This document shows positions 52,593-64,000 of a stretch of 64,000 nt of DNA, piece by piece. The position numbers and the translations under genes were made by a program. The notes below the pieces were generated by a model. The model did not search any database. It was not told the DNA's origin and saw only the letters and a list, made by a program, of their open reading frames with translations. The first letter of the stretch is position 1; each line of letters opens with the position of its first letter. The stretch is from Porodaedalea pini (Eukaryota; Basidiomycota; Agaricomycetes; Hymenochaetales; Hymenochaetaceae), in assembly GCA_002794775.1 (NCBI GenBank), contig NBAY01000001.1, positions 1,674,001 through 1,738,000 on the forward strand. The letters run 5' to 3'.

Positions 52593-53457
52593 ATGTCCGC
52601 TATGCTTGCCAACATCTCGCGCACCATTGCACGTCCCTCGTCCTCACGCTTTTTCGCAGCGGGTGCCGCTGCTAGCTTGTCGCGCAGTGTGCATTCTCTC
52701 CCTCCCCTGCCGTATGCATACGATGCGCTAGAGCCGCATATCTCACAGGAGATCATGACTCTTCATCACACCAAGCACCACCAGACATATGTCAATGGCC
52801 TCAATGCTGCCGAAGAGGCGTACGCCAAGTCTCAATCTACCCAGGAGCAGATCGCGCTTCAGTCTGCACTCAAGTTCAACGGGGGTGGTGAGTCTGGATT
52901 CATAAACTTTTCAGTTATTTTTCTTCAATTGACATATCTACAGGTCACATTAACCATACTCTCTTCTGGAAGAACCTTGCACCTGCGTCGGGAGGCGGCG
53001 GAAAGCTCACAGATGGTCCGCTTAAGCAGGCGCTCGAGCGTGACTTTGATTCCGTCGAGAACTTCAAGAAGGAGATGAACGCGAAGACTGCTGCGATTCA
53101 GGGCAGTGGATGGGGCTGGTTGGGTTACAACAAGGCAAACAAAAAGCTCGAAATAGTGACGACAGCTAACCAGGATCCCCTTCTGTGTATGTATTTTATT
53201 CTTCCTTAGTGAGATGCATCCTGATCCGATAAAATGAAAGCTCACGTTCCCCTCATCGGCATTGATATCTGGGAGCATGCCTTCTACCTTCAGTACAAGA
53301 ACGTGAAGCCTGATGTGAGTGTTATCTTGCTCGTCTACTGCCGGTGGAGGCAGTCTCATTTGACTCGACCTTCTCTCTTCTGCAGTACCTGAACGCGATT
53401 TGGAACGTCATCAATTTCAAAGAAGCAGAGCAGCGCCTTGTTGCAGCATCGAAATGA
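52593..53457 (+). CDS. Mitochondrial manganese superoxide dismutase
   Basis: Converts superoxide to H2O2 and O2 in the mitochondrial matrix. ATG 52593 begins a basic, Ser/Ala-rich presequence ([21 protein letters not shown]) ending near the [19 protein letters not shown] start of the mature enzyme. [17 protein letters not shown] carries the first Mn-ligand His. After an intron at about 52887-52944, [13 protein letters not shown] supplies the second. [10 protein letters not shown] follows, and after another intron [18 protein letters not shown] supplies the Asp and last His. The final exon is [21 protein letters not shown] 53455-53457. Four exons. The length and all ligands match tetrameric Mn/Fe-type SOD. 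Confidence 0.97.
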
Positions 53458-53873
53458 ACTTTGAGTGAATATGGAGCAGAAGGATGATCAAAAGACCATT
53501 CATTTCACGGAACCGCTATTATGTACGAAACTAAATGTTTTCTTGTCGAATAGACATACTATGTGATTGACTTCGCATTAAAGGAAATAAGTCCGTCAAG
53601 CTATATTACAAATGAATGCACGAATTGTTTGCGAATTCCGCGCTGACTCGGAAGTCCGACTCGGTAAAAAAGGGTCGGCATGCAATGCTGACGCGTCTCC
53701 TCCACTTAACATTACGGCTGCCTACCAGTAAGCGGGTGCCGAAGAGACACATCACCTCTCGGCCAGTCAAAGACGGCGTCTTTTCAGATGCCTCCTATCC
53801 CACAGAGTACATAGAGGTCTGAGACAGCGGAGCTTGCTCAGTGCTTTTGGCACCCAGACCAGAGCACACCAAA
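53458..53873. other. Intergenic between SOD2 and SDR gene
   Basis: No gene supported. The right end serves as promoter of the SDR gene. Confidence 0.4.
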
Positions 53874-55021
53874 ATGTCCTCCTACGCCGTCACTGGTGCA
53901 TCGCGCGGCATTGGGGTATGTTGTACTGTATCCGGAAAGACCTTCAAGTTAGCTCATGCGCGACTTATTGCAGCTCGGCTTCGTGCGCCTATTAAGCTCA
54001 GAATCCCAGAACACAGTATTCGCCCTCGTACGAAATAAAGAGACAGCGGTGCAGCTCCTGGAGTTCGTCAATTCGGAATCAAACAAAAACAAGAATGTCG
54101 TCGTATTCCAAGCAGACCTCTCAGATTATAAATCCATAAAGGTGCGACTACAAACGCCTCACCTGCAGTGCTGCGAGTCGCTGAAATGCCGAAATGTTAT
54201 GGTCACTAGTCAGCAGCTGAATCAGTGTCCAAAGCCACAGGGGGAACACTAGATGTACTGATTAACAATGGTGCTCTGCTTCATCATGAGCGGAACAATT
54301 TAAATCTGGATCAATTGTCCGTGCATTTTACGACATATGAAACTGCTCTACATCCCACTGATGCTTGATAAACCTTTCAGCCCAGACGAAGAAACACTTG
54401 AAAATGACCTGTTAGCCTTTGTACGTACACGTTTCCTCGATCGTTGTACTGGGGTATCGTTGACAAAACGCAACACGATTTCAGTTCAAGACCAATGTCG
54501 TCGGTGTTACGCATACCATCAATGCCTTCCTCCCTCTTCTCCGTGCTGGCAAGACGAAGAAGGTACTAGTCGTCTCATCTTCCATGGGATCTCCTCGCTT
54601 TGCCCTAGAAACGCTGTATGCAAGCTCGGCAGCCTATTCGATTTCAAAAGCCGGGTTGAACATGGTCGTGGCCAAATTTGCCGCGACATGTAAAAAGGAA
54701 GGATTTACCTTCCTGACTGTCTCGCCTGGACTTGTTAAGACGATGCCTGGACGTAAGTGATCCTTCGCCGCAACTTTCCTTAGACGCTGCGTATAGGTGC
54801 TCAATGCTCACATATACTTTCAACCCAAAGCTGCGGATGTCGTCGACAAGATTTATGAGGCGATAGTCGCTCAAATTCGTATCGGGAGTCCGAACTTCCG
54901 CGGGGTACTCACTGTTGAGCAGTCCGTCAAGGAGCAGATGGCCTTATTGGAGAGAGTAACGCCAGCACAATCTGGAATTTTCCTTCATTCAAGCGGCGAA
55001 GACGGGAACACCGTTAACTAG
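53874..55021 (+). CDS. Short-chain dehydrogenase/reductase (classical SDR)
   Basis: NAD(P)-dependent oxidoreductase of unknown substrate. ATG 53874 is in good context. Exon 1 ends in the Rossmann motif TGASRGIG and splices to LGFVRLLSS. VFALVRNKE and VVVFQADLSD follow, then LDVLINNGALLH (NNxG motif), TNVVGVTHTINAFLPLLR, KVLVVSSSMGS (catalytic Ser) and AAYSISKAGLNMV (YxxxK), TFLTVSPGLVKTMPG, and a C-terminal exon ending TAG 55019-55021. Six exons with short introns. The basic Arg after the coenzyme strand fits NADP(H). It converges on the P450 gene with about 110 bp between stops, and may act with the P450s in one pathway, an inference from position only. Confidence 0.9.
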
Positions 55022-55129
55022 TCAAATCGGAAGGTTCAAAATCTTTTGTACGAGATATATATTGGCGATGACTGTACTCGGTGTGCAGTTTCTATGAGAG
55101 AGCAGATAGAATGTGCTGTTAACGACCTC

Positions 55130-57456
55130 CTACATGTCCGATGGATCCTCATTGATAAGAGTGATGTATCTCGCACTGCGCGGCAGTATATTACATTTGA
55201 AGGGTCTTGGCTTGCTATGAGCATAAGCATTGAGTGAAACATTATCCAGCAAACCAGTACATGCTTACCTTGAAAGACCAGACGTATATTCAACGACTGG
55301 TTTTAACTCCACACCCGTGGCAGGATCAACGGGTGCCAGAATATCGAAGGCAGCTAGTACGTTGGCTATGGTCAACCAAGCACTTGTATCTGCAAAGAAG
55401 CGTCCAGGACAAGCTCTTGAGCGAAGAATGAGCGAAATCCAACAAATGTCAGGGCATAATTTTATCTTTGATCACCTTCGTCCGAAGCCAAAAACGACCC
55501 CAGACTCATGCCGACAAGCCCTCGAGCAACTCTGCCAGTATCATTTTCCAATTCCCGGCTGGACATCACTTTTGAGAGGAAACGCCTGGGATTGAAGCGT
55601 TCGGGTTGCGGGAAATAGCGTTCATCTCGCATCATAGACCTGAACATGGGCGATAATAGTCACTGAGTCAAATGGGAAGAGGGAGAGACGACTTAAAAGA
55701 GACTTCTAACCAAATATTCGGTATTATCATCGAGCCTGCTGGGATTCTGTTTTGTCGATACGTGTCTTCACTGACAGATTGATGCGAAACACCTTTATGA
55801 AAACAATGAGTTTTAGAACCAGACTAGCAGCTTATTCTGGCCATTGAGCATAATCACCTAACGGAAGCGGAGGATTCATTCTGCAATTGGGTAGATCAGA
55901 TTTGTGCAGCGGAGTGTTTGCAAACAGGGAGTCTCTAACCGATACACCTCCTTCAGTATACACCCGACGTATGGTAAACTTGCACGATCATCAAGCGTAG
56001 GGTGACGTTCATCGCCTACTACACTATCAATCTCTGCGTGAGCGCGAGCGACAACCTCCGGGTGGCAAGTCATCATAAGCAGAAATGTGCTGAGGACGAT
56101 CGCCGACTAGTGCAAGTACGTCAAGCCTGGGTAACGGTTACGTGCATGTTTCCACTCACAGTTTCAACGCCGGCTAGCGAGACTGGCAGATGAGCTTAGT
56201 TCTTTTGTAGACGTCAGGAAAACTCTCACCTCCGTATGTAACCGCAGCAACATTCTTCATGTTAATTTCGAAATCATCGTCTCCGCGATGTTTGCTCTCG
56301 TACACGTCTATCATTTGGCTCATAAATGACGGTACGGCTTCCCCTGTAGCCTGATAATAACTAAGTCATAGTTGTTGTGGTATGAAGTACTATTGTTACC
56401 CTTCGACTCTTGACCTCGTCATATGGGACATCTTGCAAGTCCTCTAGTGCCTTGCGGGCATAAGCCGCTTTTTTCGAAACGATGCACCAGGAAACCAAGA
56501 CGCACTATGAAGGGCAAAAATGGATGCCATGGATTTTGATTCCAGATTATCTTTGCTCACATATTGGGAAGAAGTCCACCATGGTTGCTCCTGGCGTGCC
56601 TGCCTCCACAAACCTAGACGTAGATTCGACGGCGATCTGGACTATACTATCGTCGTCGTCGGTGACCTCATGACCGTATGTAGCCAACAGCAGAGCAGCG
56701 GTACTCGTTCTGCGAGATCACGACATTCAAAGATAGTGTAAAAGGGCTCTTCTGTACGTCATCTGTCTCAGGAGCATAGAACAAACCTGTGTGCATGATT
56801 AATGAAATTCTCTGGATATGCAAGGAGGTTTTTGAGGAAGATCCCAATTTGCGCACGTTGCAACGGGTGAAAGGACGCGACCGCCCGTGAGTTGAAGTAT
56901 TGCTGCATAAGACGGCGCTGGGCTCTCCATCGTTCTCCATAGCTTAAAAGGGGCAACATTTTGTCTGTTCCAAGGCTACGAATAAGGCAAATAAACAGTC
57001 GTGCAAAGGTCATGCCATGTTAGAACTGCGTACATCTCTCCGTGAAGCACAAGTCGTGGTCTGTCTGAATAATTCTCAGCTCGCTTATCGAGGAGATCCC
57101 GAGCCGCTTCAGCAGAATTCAGAATGATTGTTGGTTTGCCAACGATGGATATGAAGATGAAATCCCCTTGAATTAACAGACAGAAGAATCCAGAGTAGTT
57201 AATTTCTGCAAGATGAATACCACTAATGCTCACCGAGTGTCTTTCCCCAGTCTGAGAATGTCCTCTATTGAAAACTCGTGGGCATCAGACGAACATGGCC
57301 AATAATGGGCTCAGACGGTGGGCTAGGAGGAAGAGGGAGGCGAGAAACTTTCTGTCTTTTGCTGACTACCAGAATCACAGCACATAATGGCAATAATGGC
57401 AGAATATATGCATAAAGATAGCAGAGAGGAATGTCGTGAACCAGAGAGACATGCAT
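55130..57456 (-). pseudogene. Cytochrome P450, first tandem copy, frameshifted
   Basis: Homologous along its length to the P450 at 58548-60904. ATG 57454-57456 opens a membrane anchor (MHVSLVHDIPLCYLYAYILP) and a Pro-rich hinge LPLPPSPPSEP. DFIFISIVGKPTIILNSAEA, YGERWRAQRRLMQQYF, VTDDDDSIVQIAVESTSRF, PTLDDRASLPYVGCILKEVYR (ExxR), ERFNPRRF and the heme loop FGFGRR|ACPGRFFAD are all visible. However, about 10 nt are missing after DFFPI and one A in the following A-run (56470-56510). About 11 nt are missing just before the heme loop (near 55515). The net frame is broken in both places. The C-terminus KPRPFKCNILPRSA, TAG 55130-55132, is preserved behind a GT-AG intron. It is probably non-functional, unless these are assembly errors. 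Confidence 0.8.
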
Positions 57457-58547
57457 GGCCAACAATGGAGTCTTTACCCTGGCGGCTTAAGAGGTCCTGC
57501 GTACCCTTATAGCAAGTCGGCAAAGGTTTGAAGGCCTATCATCAATATTGACGTCTTCCATGACACACGTCAATACTCAAAAGCTCTTCTGGTAATTGCC
57601 AGAGGGAATAGCCGAGAAGCTGGTTGCAGTGACAAGATGACCAGTAGCATAGAGTCCACACGCCATAATACAGGAACATCAACACGTTAGATCCACAGGT
57701 GCTGTAATGAATGTTCCGGCTTCGTTCAAGACAAGGCATAAATCCGCGGTGGCCTGGTGCGGTCTGCATGGGCAGATACGCCATTGAATGCGAAGGAAGG
57801 AAGCCTGAGAGAGGCAGGACGAAGCATGGCCTTTTGGAGAACGTAAAAAGAGCCCTCGTACCTAAACGGGTCAGTTGAGTTAGGATCTTCTCACGCAAAT
57901 TTGCTCGTCTGATTTAAAGTTACATCGAATTCTTGTCAAGACAGGATGTCGAGAGCGGCCAAGCACAGATTGAATTAGCCACAGACAAGGAACCACATAA
58001 GGGGGAGAGTATTCAAGAACAGAGAAAGATTAACTCTAAGATTATGACTCGGAAATTGCTTGGACTGGCAGAAAGAGCATTCATGGCCCACAGTACACTT
58101 GCGCTATTGGAATCGACCGTCAGGATGTGAGAACGCGCCAGTAAAAGTAAAGTCGTTGCCTGATAATTCCTGCAGCCTCTTGACTCCCAGCAGAACACGC
58201 ACTCTCGAAGCTTGAGATCCGCAAGCCAATGATCGAGCTACTTCTGAAAAAAATTCTAGATCTTCCGTCACAGCTTGTCAGGTGAAGAAGGACATGTTGC
58301 CTGTTGTCAAATACTTCGAGTTTAGATGATTTTATTCTCGTGCAAGTTGTCATTATAAATGAAGTGCCAGGCGCCGACTAGTAGTAGTACAGAGCATAAG
58401 TTCGAACAAGACAAACGGGGTCGTTTTGGGCCGCGGCCTTTAGGATACAAAACATCTTCATGGAGCGTGAAGCCGAATTACCAAATTCAGAGTTGCCACG
58501 TAAAACTTGAAGTTATACTAGCAACCGACTCGCAGCTTCAAGTCCCT
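57457..58547. other. Spacer between the P450 copies
   Basis: No intact gene. The part next to 57460-57540 resembles the upstream region of the second P450. Around 58185-58290 there is a short stretch similar to 62420-62515, inside the coiled-coil gene, suggesting that the duplicated unit once included that gene. Other frames (57542-57898 -, 57933-58130 +) are unsupported. Confidence 0.4.
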
Positions 58548-60904
58548 TTACATGTATGCTATGTCCTCACCAATGAGCGCGACGTGCTTCGCACTGCGCG
58601 GCAATATGTCGCACTTGAACGGTTTTGGCTTACTGTGAACATTACCATCGAGTAAGAAATCTCTACGCAAATGACTGGAAGCGGATAAGAGCTTGCCTAG
58701 TAAAACCGGACGTGAACTCCACGACTGGCTTTCGCTTCACACCTGTGTCAGGATCGACAGGAGCTCGAATATCGAATGCGGCTAGCACATTGGCTATAGC
58801 CAACCAAATGCTCGCATCAGCAAAGAAACGCCCAGGACACGCTCTTTAACAGAACATGAGCAAGATCCAAAAACCGACGACGCGGAACATGATTTTCACC
58901 TTCTTCCAAACCCAAAAACAAGGGAACTAGGGTCATTTATGCTCATGCCGTTAATCCCCTGTGCAATTTTTCCAGTCGCGTTTTCCAAGTCCTGATTGAG
59001 CGTCACTGTAGACAGGAAGCGCCCGGGATTGAAGCTCCTGGGTTCGGGGAAATGACGTTCATTTCGCATCATAGACCTGAACAATGGGCAAAAAAAACGA
59101 ATTAAACGATATAAAGAAAATACAAGGAGGTGGAATTCTAACCAAATATTCGGAATCATCATTGAGCCTGCTGGAATTCTATTTTGTCGGTACGTATCTT
59201 CAGCCATAGACTGATGTGCTATACCTTGATGAGATAAATTTAGAACATGAGCAAAAGATTTGCGTGAACGCTGGGTGGACTCACCCAGGGGGAGCGGTGG
59301 ATTGATTCTGCAGCCAGTCAGGTCAGGATCACGGAATAAACCTTATTGAAGGAAAAGTTACCGATACACCTCCTTCAGTATACACTCGACGTACGGTAAA
59401 CTTGCACGATCATCAAGCGTAGGGAGGCGTTCGTCGCCTATTACACTATCAATCTCTGAGTGAGCGCGAGCGACAATCTCCGGATGGCAAGTCATCATAA
59501 GCAGAAATGTGCTCAGGACGATCTCCGACTGGTGCAAGTACGTCAAGCCTGGGTGATGGTACGTATGTGATTTCCACTCACAGTTTCGACGCCCGCTAAA
59601 GAGAAGTAGAAGATGAGTCCATTGTCTGCAGATGTCATATAAAGATACTCACCTGCGTAGATAACTCCAGCAACATGTTTGATATTAATTTCGAAGTCCG
59701 CATTTCCCGGATATTTGCTCTCATGCATGTCTATCATTTTACTCATTAATGACGGTATGGCTTCCCCAGATGCCTGATGATTACTGTGTCAAATTAGTAT
59801 ATCGTATGATGTTATTTCTTACCCTACGCTCTTTCACTTCGTTATAAGGGACGTCTCGCACGTCCCTTTGTGCCTTGCGGGTGTAATCCGCTCTCTTCTG
59901 GAACGATGCGCCTGGAAACCAAGTCGGAAGAAAACGCACTAAAAAAAAAGCAGCAGGAAGAGACATTATCAGGATTCGAATTCGGATTAACAGAAAATAC
60001 TCTCCTTACGTATTGGAAAGAAGTCTATCATGGTTGCCCCTGGCGGGCCTCCATCCACAAAGCGAGAGGCGGCTTCAACTGCGAGCTTGGTAACAACGTC
60101 ATCCTCTGAGGTAACCTCGTGGCCGTATGTTGCCATGACCAAAGTACCAGCAGTCAACCTATCCGCCCGCGGCATCGAGTGAAGGAGTAGAAAGCATGAA
60201 TGTCATACTACAAGTCCATGATTTTAGAACAAACCTATGCGTATGACTAATGAATTTCTCTGGCGAAACAAGGAGATTCTTGACGAAGATGCGAACTTGA
60301 GCATGCTGGAGTGGACCGAAGGACGCGGTTGCTTGGGAATTGAAGTGCTGCTGCATGAGACGGCGCTGGGCTCGAAATCGCTCTCCATAACCCAGAAAGG
60401 GCATCAATTTGTCTGTTCCAAAACTGCAGGTAGGATAGATGAACACGCTTGCCCGGCGCACATCATTGTTTTGTAAGAGCTACGTACAGCTCGCCATGAA
60501 GCACAAACCGTGGTCTGTCCGAGAAATTCGCAGCCCGCTTGTCCAGGAGATCTCGAGCCGCTTCAGCAGAGTTCAGAATAATTATAGGCCTGCCAATGAT
60601 GGACACAAAAATGAGATCTCCTAGATGATATCAAAATACACCTCAGCCAGTTTCAACTAGGTGGCTAACAGAAATAATTACCGAGTGTTTTCCCCCACTC
60701 CGCAAATGTCTTCCACTCAAATGCTGTGGGCATGACGCGAATATTACCGATGACGCGGTCAGATGCCGGGCTAGGAGGAAGAGGAAGACCTGAAACTTTC
60801 TGGCGCTTGATTACTGACATGGCCGCCGTGCATAACGCCAGAGCTATCAGAATGTATGCACAAAGATAGCTGCCGTGCGTATCGTAAACTAGAGGGACAT
60901 CCAT
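58548..60904 (-). CDS. Cytochrome P450 monooxygenase, second tandem copy, apparently intact
   Basis: Membrane-anchored heme monooxygenase. ATG 60902-60904: helix GSYLCAYILIALALCTAAM, hinge LPLPPSPASD, then GRPIIILNSAEAARDLLDKR, YGERFRAQRRLMQQHF (the WxxxR-type C-helix has Arg), HEVTSEDDVVTKLAVEA, RFLPTWFPGASFQKRA, an I-helix AAGVETSEIVLSTFLLMM spliced from three exons, LKEVYR (ExxR), SFNPGRF, and the heme-binding FGFGRR|ACPGRFFADA. A terminal exon gives KPKPFKCDILPRSAKHVAL with TAA 58548-58550. It is reached through an intron (58633-58696) that starts GC and ends AG; reading through instead gives an early TAG at 58663-58665. The paralog has GT-AG there. About a dozen short introns are present. 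The substrate is unknown. Confidence 0.88.
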
Positions 60905-62073
60905 GGTTGGTTGCAGAGTCTGCCTTTCTGCCCAGGGGTCCCTTATTTATGTATCGCGCATGCAAGGAGAGGGTTTGGAAGCCTTTCGCCAACGGGTCGG
61001 AGCATGATATGCCCGTGCCCTAACATGTACATGCGGATGCCCACGAGTTCGCTTCCAGCTGCCTGAATGAGCAACTGAGGAGTTCGATGAAATGGCGAGA
61101 TAAGCGAGCAGCAGCTGCTCAAGCCTTCTTTTTGAACTGTGAAACACTATTTCGTTCATTGTGGAGCAAGATATTAGGAGCCCTGTAAGAACTCGGCCGT
61201 CAGTTGATATTAATATTGTTCGTCAAGAGTTTACCACTGCAGAGTAGTAAGAGAACTACCGTCGCCGCTCGATCGGGCCATCCTAGTTCCATGAGCGCTG
61301 TGGCCAATTCTTCGGTACCTCAGAGAAAAAGCTCGTGTTAATTGAGACGCATACAGTTTAAGGATCGTCGCATGAGAGCAAGAGGTAATCTGGCGCCGTT
61401 CACATACGATAGGCAGAACAATGAACACCGATAGAATCAGAAAAGATAGAAAGGTAGACGAGAAGCGGGTGTCGACGAAGCAGGGCTTAACGGGGAACGC
61501 AACAAGGAGGGTAGCATTCTATCAATGCAATCGGCTTGTGTTTTCTCATCCAAGTAGGTTCCGCTGAATTGAGAGCCATTCTGTGGCGCTACGCCGAGAA
61601 TAGTTGATACAGAGAAGGTATTACAGCCTGAGCAGGGGGAGAAGATCGAGGCCTGACGCCGCGCTTGTCGAAGCTTGGAGGCCGCATACTGGGCCTGTAG
61701 AATTTACACTGCATGTCAGATAGCGGAAGGTAGTGTCACTGCTGAGTATTGAAGATATGGACTGGAAACAAATCCGAAAACCTAACTGGAATGATTGATT
61801 CTCTGCTTTTGTTGCCACGGAGTCTCCACCGTCACATCTGGCGAAAATACAAGCAGGGTCCGTGCTTCTCATGATAGAGTGGCGTTTCGTATCGGAGTTA
61901 AGAAGATAGGGAACAGAGTCCGAGAGCATTTCTACATCTGCAGTGACCACATACCATATATACAATACCGTCAATAGAGAAAGCAGGATAGTATGGTGAG
62001 ATGGTGTTATATCAATTGAACGTCATCGTCTCACTCCCTGGCGTCGAAGGGCGAAGGAACGAGCTTGAAGCAT
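60905..62073. other. Intergenic, no gene seen
   Basis: Promoter side of the P450 and non-coding sequence. Short frames only (for example 61621-61974 -) with no domain or splicing pattern. Confidence 0.4.
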
Positions 62074-62882
62074 TCACTGAGGAAGTCCGATGAAAGAGCG
62101 GACAGCGTTACGCTTCGCAGCAACATCGCCTGCTACTGGGATCCCGTACGCCTTCATAAGAGCTTCGTATCGTTCCTCTTGAATAGCGTAAATGGGCGGT
62201 TAGGGAAGGATGGACATAACCGAAGGAAGACAGAGACTTACTCGTAAGATGCTCGAACTCTCCACGTGTCGCTGGAAACTGAGGTGGAATTTTTCCCGAC
62301 TTATCAACAACTGGCTTGATCGCTCCCTTCGAAATCGTCACGATTGCGTTGTGAAGGCGTGCTGGGAGACGTTGTTGGCTGAAGCATCGTTAGCACCACA
62401 TTCCTTTCAGGCCATGCGAGTAGAACTCACTCAAGCTTGAACTCCGAAATCTGATCGTCGAGCTGCTTTTGGAATCTCTCGGGACCTTCCGTCACCGCTC
62501 GTAACTGCTGTCTCAGCTCCTCGAGCTCGCCTTCCAGCTTGGTCTGCGTGTCCGCGATCTCTTCCATACGTGACTGAATTTGGGCGTATTGTGCATCAGG
62601 GAGAGGTGGGATGAGTGATATTGCCTGGCTAGCAGCAGTGATCTGATCCGCCATGGCATTGAACGACGCTGAGACGCGATGCGTCCAGAACGGTTGGCCA
62701 ACATTCATGCGAGGTGGTGCATTAGCATATGCAGACGAGGACGCCGAACCACTGCCTTCACGGGAATTGTCGGACTGCGAGCCCAAAGATGGTGGAGGTG
62801 ACGCGCGCTGTTCCAGGCGTATGGTCTGCATCTTCTCTGTGACCTGCTCAGTTGGTTGACTAGAGGGTTGACTGCTTGCCAT
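62074..62882 (-). CDS. Coiled-coil protein, possibly Mug135-like
   Basis: ATG 62880-62882 opens a Ser/Gln/Pro-rich head (MASSQPSSQPTEQVTEKMQ), then FWTHRVSASFNAMADQI. A heptad-rich coiled coil follows (YAQIQSRMEEIADTQTKLEG, ELRQQLRAVTEG, FQKQLDDQISEFKL). After an intron comes a folded C-terminal module (PARLHNAIVTISKGAIKPVV, FPATRGEFEHLT, then YEALMKAYGIPVAG and AVRSFIGLPQ), TGA at 62074-62076. The C-terminal module resembles what I recall of Mug135-type domains of fungal proteins; that name is tentative. Three exons, about 240 residues. A possible relic lies at about 58185-58290. Confidence 0.65.
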
Positions 62883-64000
62883 GACTTAGAGTACGGTCGA
62901 GGCCTGATGACAGGTAACAAATTGAAGTGGAAGGAACTGGAACTCGAGCAATAAAGGAGCAACATCTATAAGAGTATCAGAGCTATGCTCAATTCCGTAT
63001 GCTTGCGAACGACACACAGGCTGTTCATGGAGTCAAGCATGAGACAGATCCCTGTTAAAATCGCGCCCGTTCAATTGATGTTTTCCGATTGGGTCACCGT
63101 TCGTGAGTAACTGAAAATCTCTTACCGAACGCCAACTAATCCCGCGCGCCGACATGGCAGTGTGGGATAACTTCTCATTGGCGTGAGTGATGCAGTCCAT
63201 CGAAAGACCATCTCCCACCCTCTACAGCTTTCAAGAGTGTTCGCGATGCTTTGCGAGCATGAAAACATCGATGTCGAAAGCAGAAGTACTAGTCCCGAGT
63301 AAGAATCCTTAACGGTCTGCCAGTGAAGAGACTCAGCCGACCCTTGCGCTTCAGCAAGAGACTGTGTGAAGTTTTGATAACGACATGTAGCATCTACAGA
63401 GCCGGAAAGGTAGAGCGATGCTTGGTGCTCGTTCTTGTGCTGAGATCTACCGTGGCACCGACTTCCTGCATTTTCCTTTGGACTCTTCCTGTTCGTTGGC
63501 CCGAGAAGACATATACATTGTAGTATAATTATTTACCTACTGCTCGTCCATGAAGTGGCCATCACGAAAACTATCCGCGGCTGGTAGTGACATTTAGTTC
63601 TGACACGCATTAGGCAAGGATCAGCACTGCCTATATCATAGTATATGTGATTACAAGCACTGACAAGCAACCACAAGGCTTTCATTTGAATGTAGCTATC
63701 CACAAGCACTGCGACTCAATGTAATCATATAACAAGGCTCTCAACTTAATTGTAGGCTTGTACAAGTACTTTATGCACTTTGTAATTAATTATATGCACA
63801 ATAAAATTATATGGATTTGAATACATTTGCACAGAAGGGCATGACGAGTCTTAAGCAACAATATTATTATTATGAGCGCGCGAGGGCGAGGCTTAGCGGT
63901 GACGGGCACCTGTTCCTCGTAGACCCGAAACACGGAGTTATGCTTTACGATCAACAAGAAATGATCAGACATCGAGATGCGCTACTACGAAAAGCAGAAA
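62883..64000. other. Mostly non-coding; open frame at the right edge
   Basis: 62883-63500 is the promoter region of the coiled-coil gene. 63650-63780 has loosely repeated ACAAGCACTG/ACAAGGCT blocks. From about 63876 to the end a plus-strand frame is open (GDGHLFLVDPKHGVMLYDQQ), and could be the edge of a gene beyond the window; it is unsupported otherwise. Confidence 0.35.

Noticed and set aside
58663..58695. TAG at 58663-58665 as the end of the second P450
   Set aside because: The paralog and the family both have the PFKC..PRSA tail downstream, which a GC-AG intron restores.

Overview
This window looks like nuclear DNA of a basidiomycete fungus, most likely an agaricomycete. Almost every host gene is split by short (about 45-70 nt) GT-AG introns, host genes are GC-moderate, and the mobile elements are typical of that group: a CxC2/KDZ-type transposase, chromodomain Ty3/gypsy elements and an RNase H-bearing LINE. 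The assignment rests on gene structure and families read by eye; no database search was possible.

Layout. 0-16 kb is mostly host genes. They are an MFS transporter entering from the left edge, a La RNA-binding protein, a decayed protein-kinase fragment, a second MFS transporter of the Dal5/anion:cation symporter type, an AT-rich repeat block (tandem hairpin repeats, a foldback, a solo LTR), a secreted glycosidase-like protein and a small two-helix membrane protein. The second MFS gene and the glycosidase-like gene were once tandemly duplicated. Complementary 3'-end relics of both lie back to back at 11.84-12.31 kb. 16.8-17.4 kb is a TA-flanked MITE. 19.4-21.3 kb is a METTL16-type U6 snRNA m6A methyltransferase.

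21.4-44 kb is a transposon nest. A LINE (ORF1, then an EN-RT-RNase H ORF2) sits just upstream of the METTL16 gene. A full-length Ty3/gypsy chromovirus (copy 1, minus strand, 413-bp LTRs that look identical, TSD CCTCC) splits LINE ORF2. Next to it a CxC2-KDZ transposase gene (minus strand) carries a second copy of the same chromovirus (copy 2, plus strand, TSD GTATG) inside its last intron. Both chromovirus copies share a textbook -1 frameshift signal at the gag-pol junction, a Tf1-like self-priming arrangement, and conserved coding potential upstream of the annotated gag ATG. Directly upstream of the KDZ gene, on the same strand, is a divergent Spt5-like NGN/KOW protein.

47-64 kb returns to host-type sequence. 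It holds an 84-bp-arm inverted repeat, two nuclear-looking proteins (one with an HMG-like segment and an in-frame TGA), mitochondrial Mn superoxide dismutase with a CRE-type site in its promoter, a short-chain dehydrogenase, a tandem pair of cytochrome P450 genes (the first frameshifted, the second apparently intact with one GC-AG intron) and a coiled-coil protein. The dehydrogenase and the P450s could belong to one oxidative pathway, but no core biosynthetic enzyme is visible.
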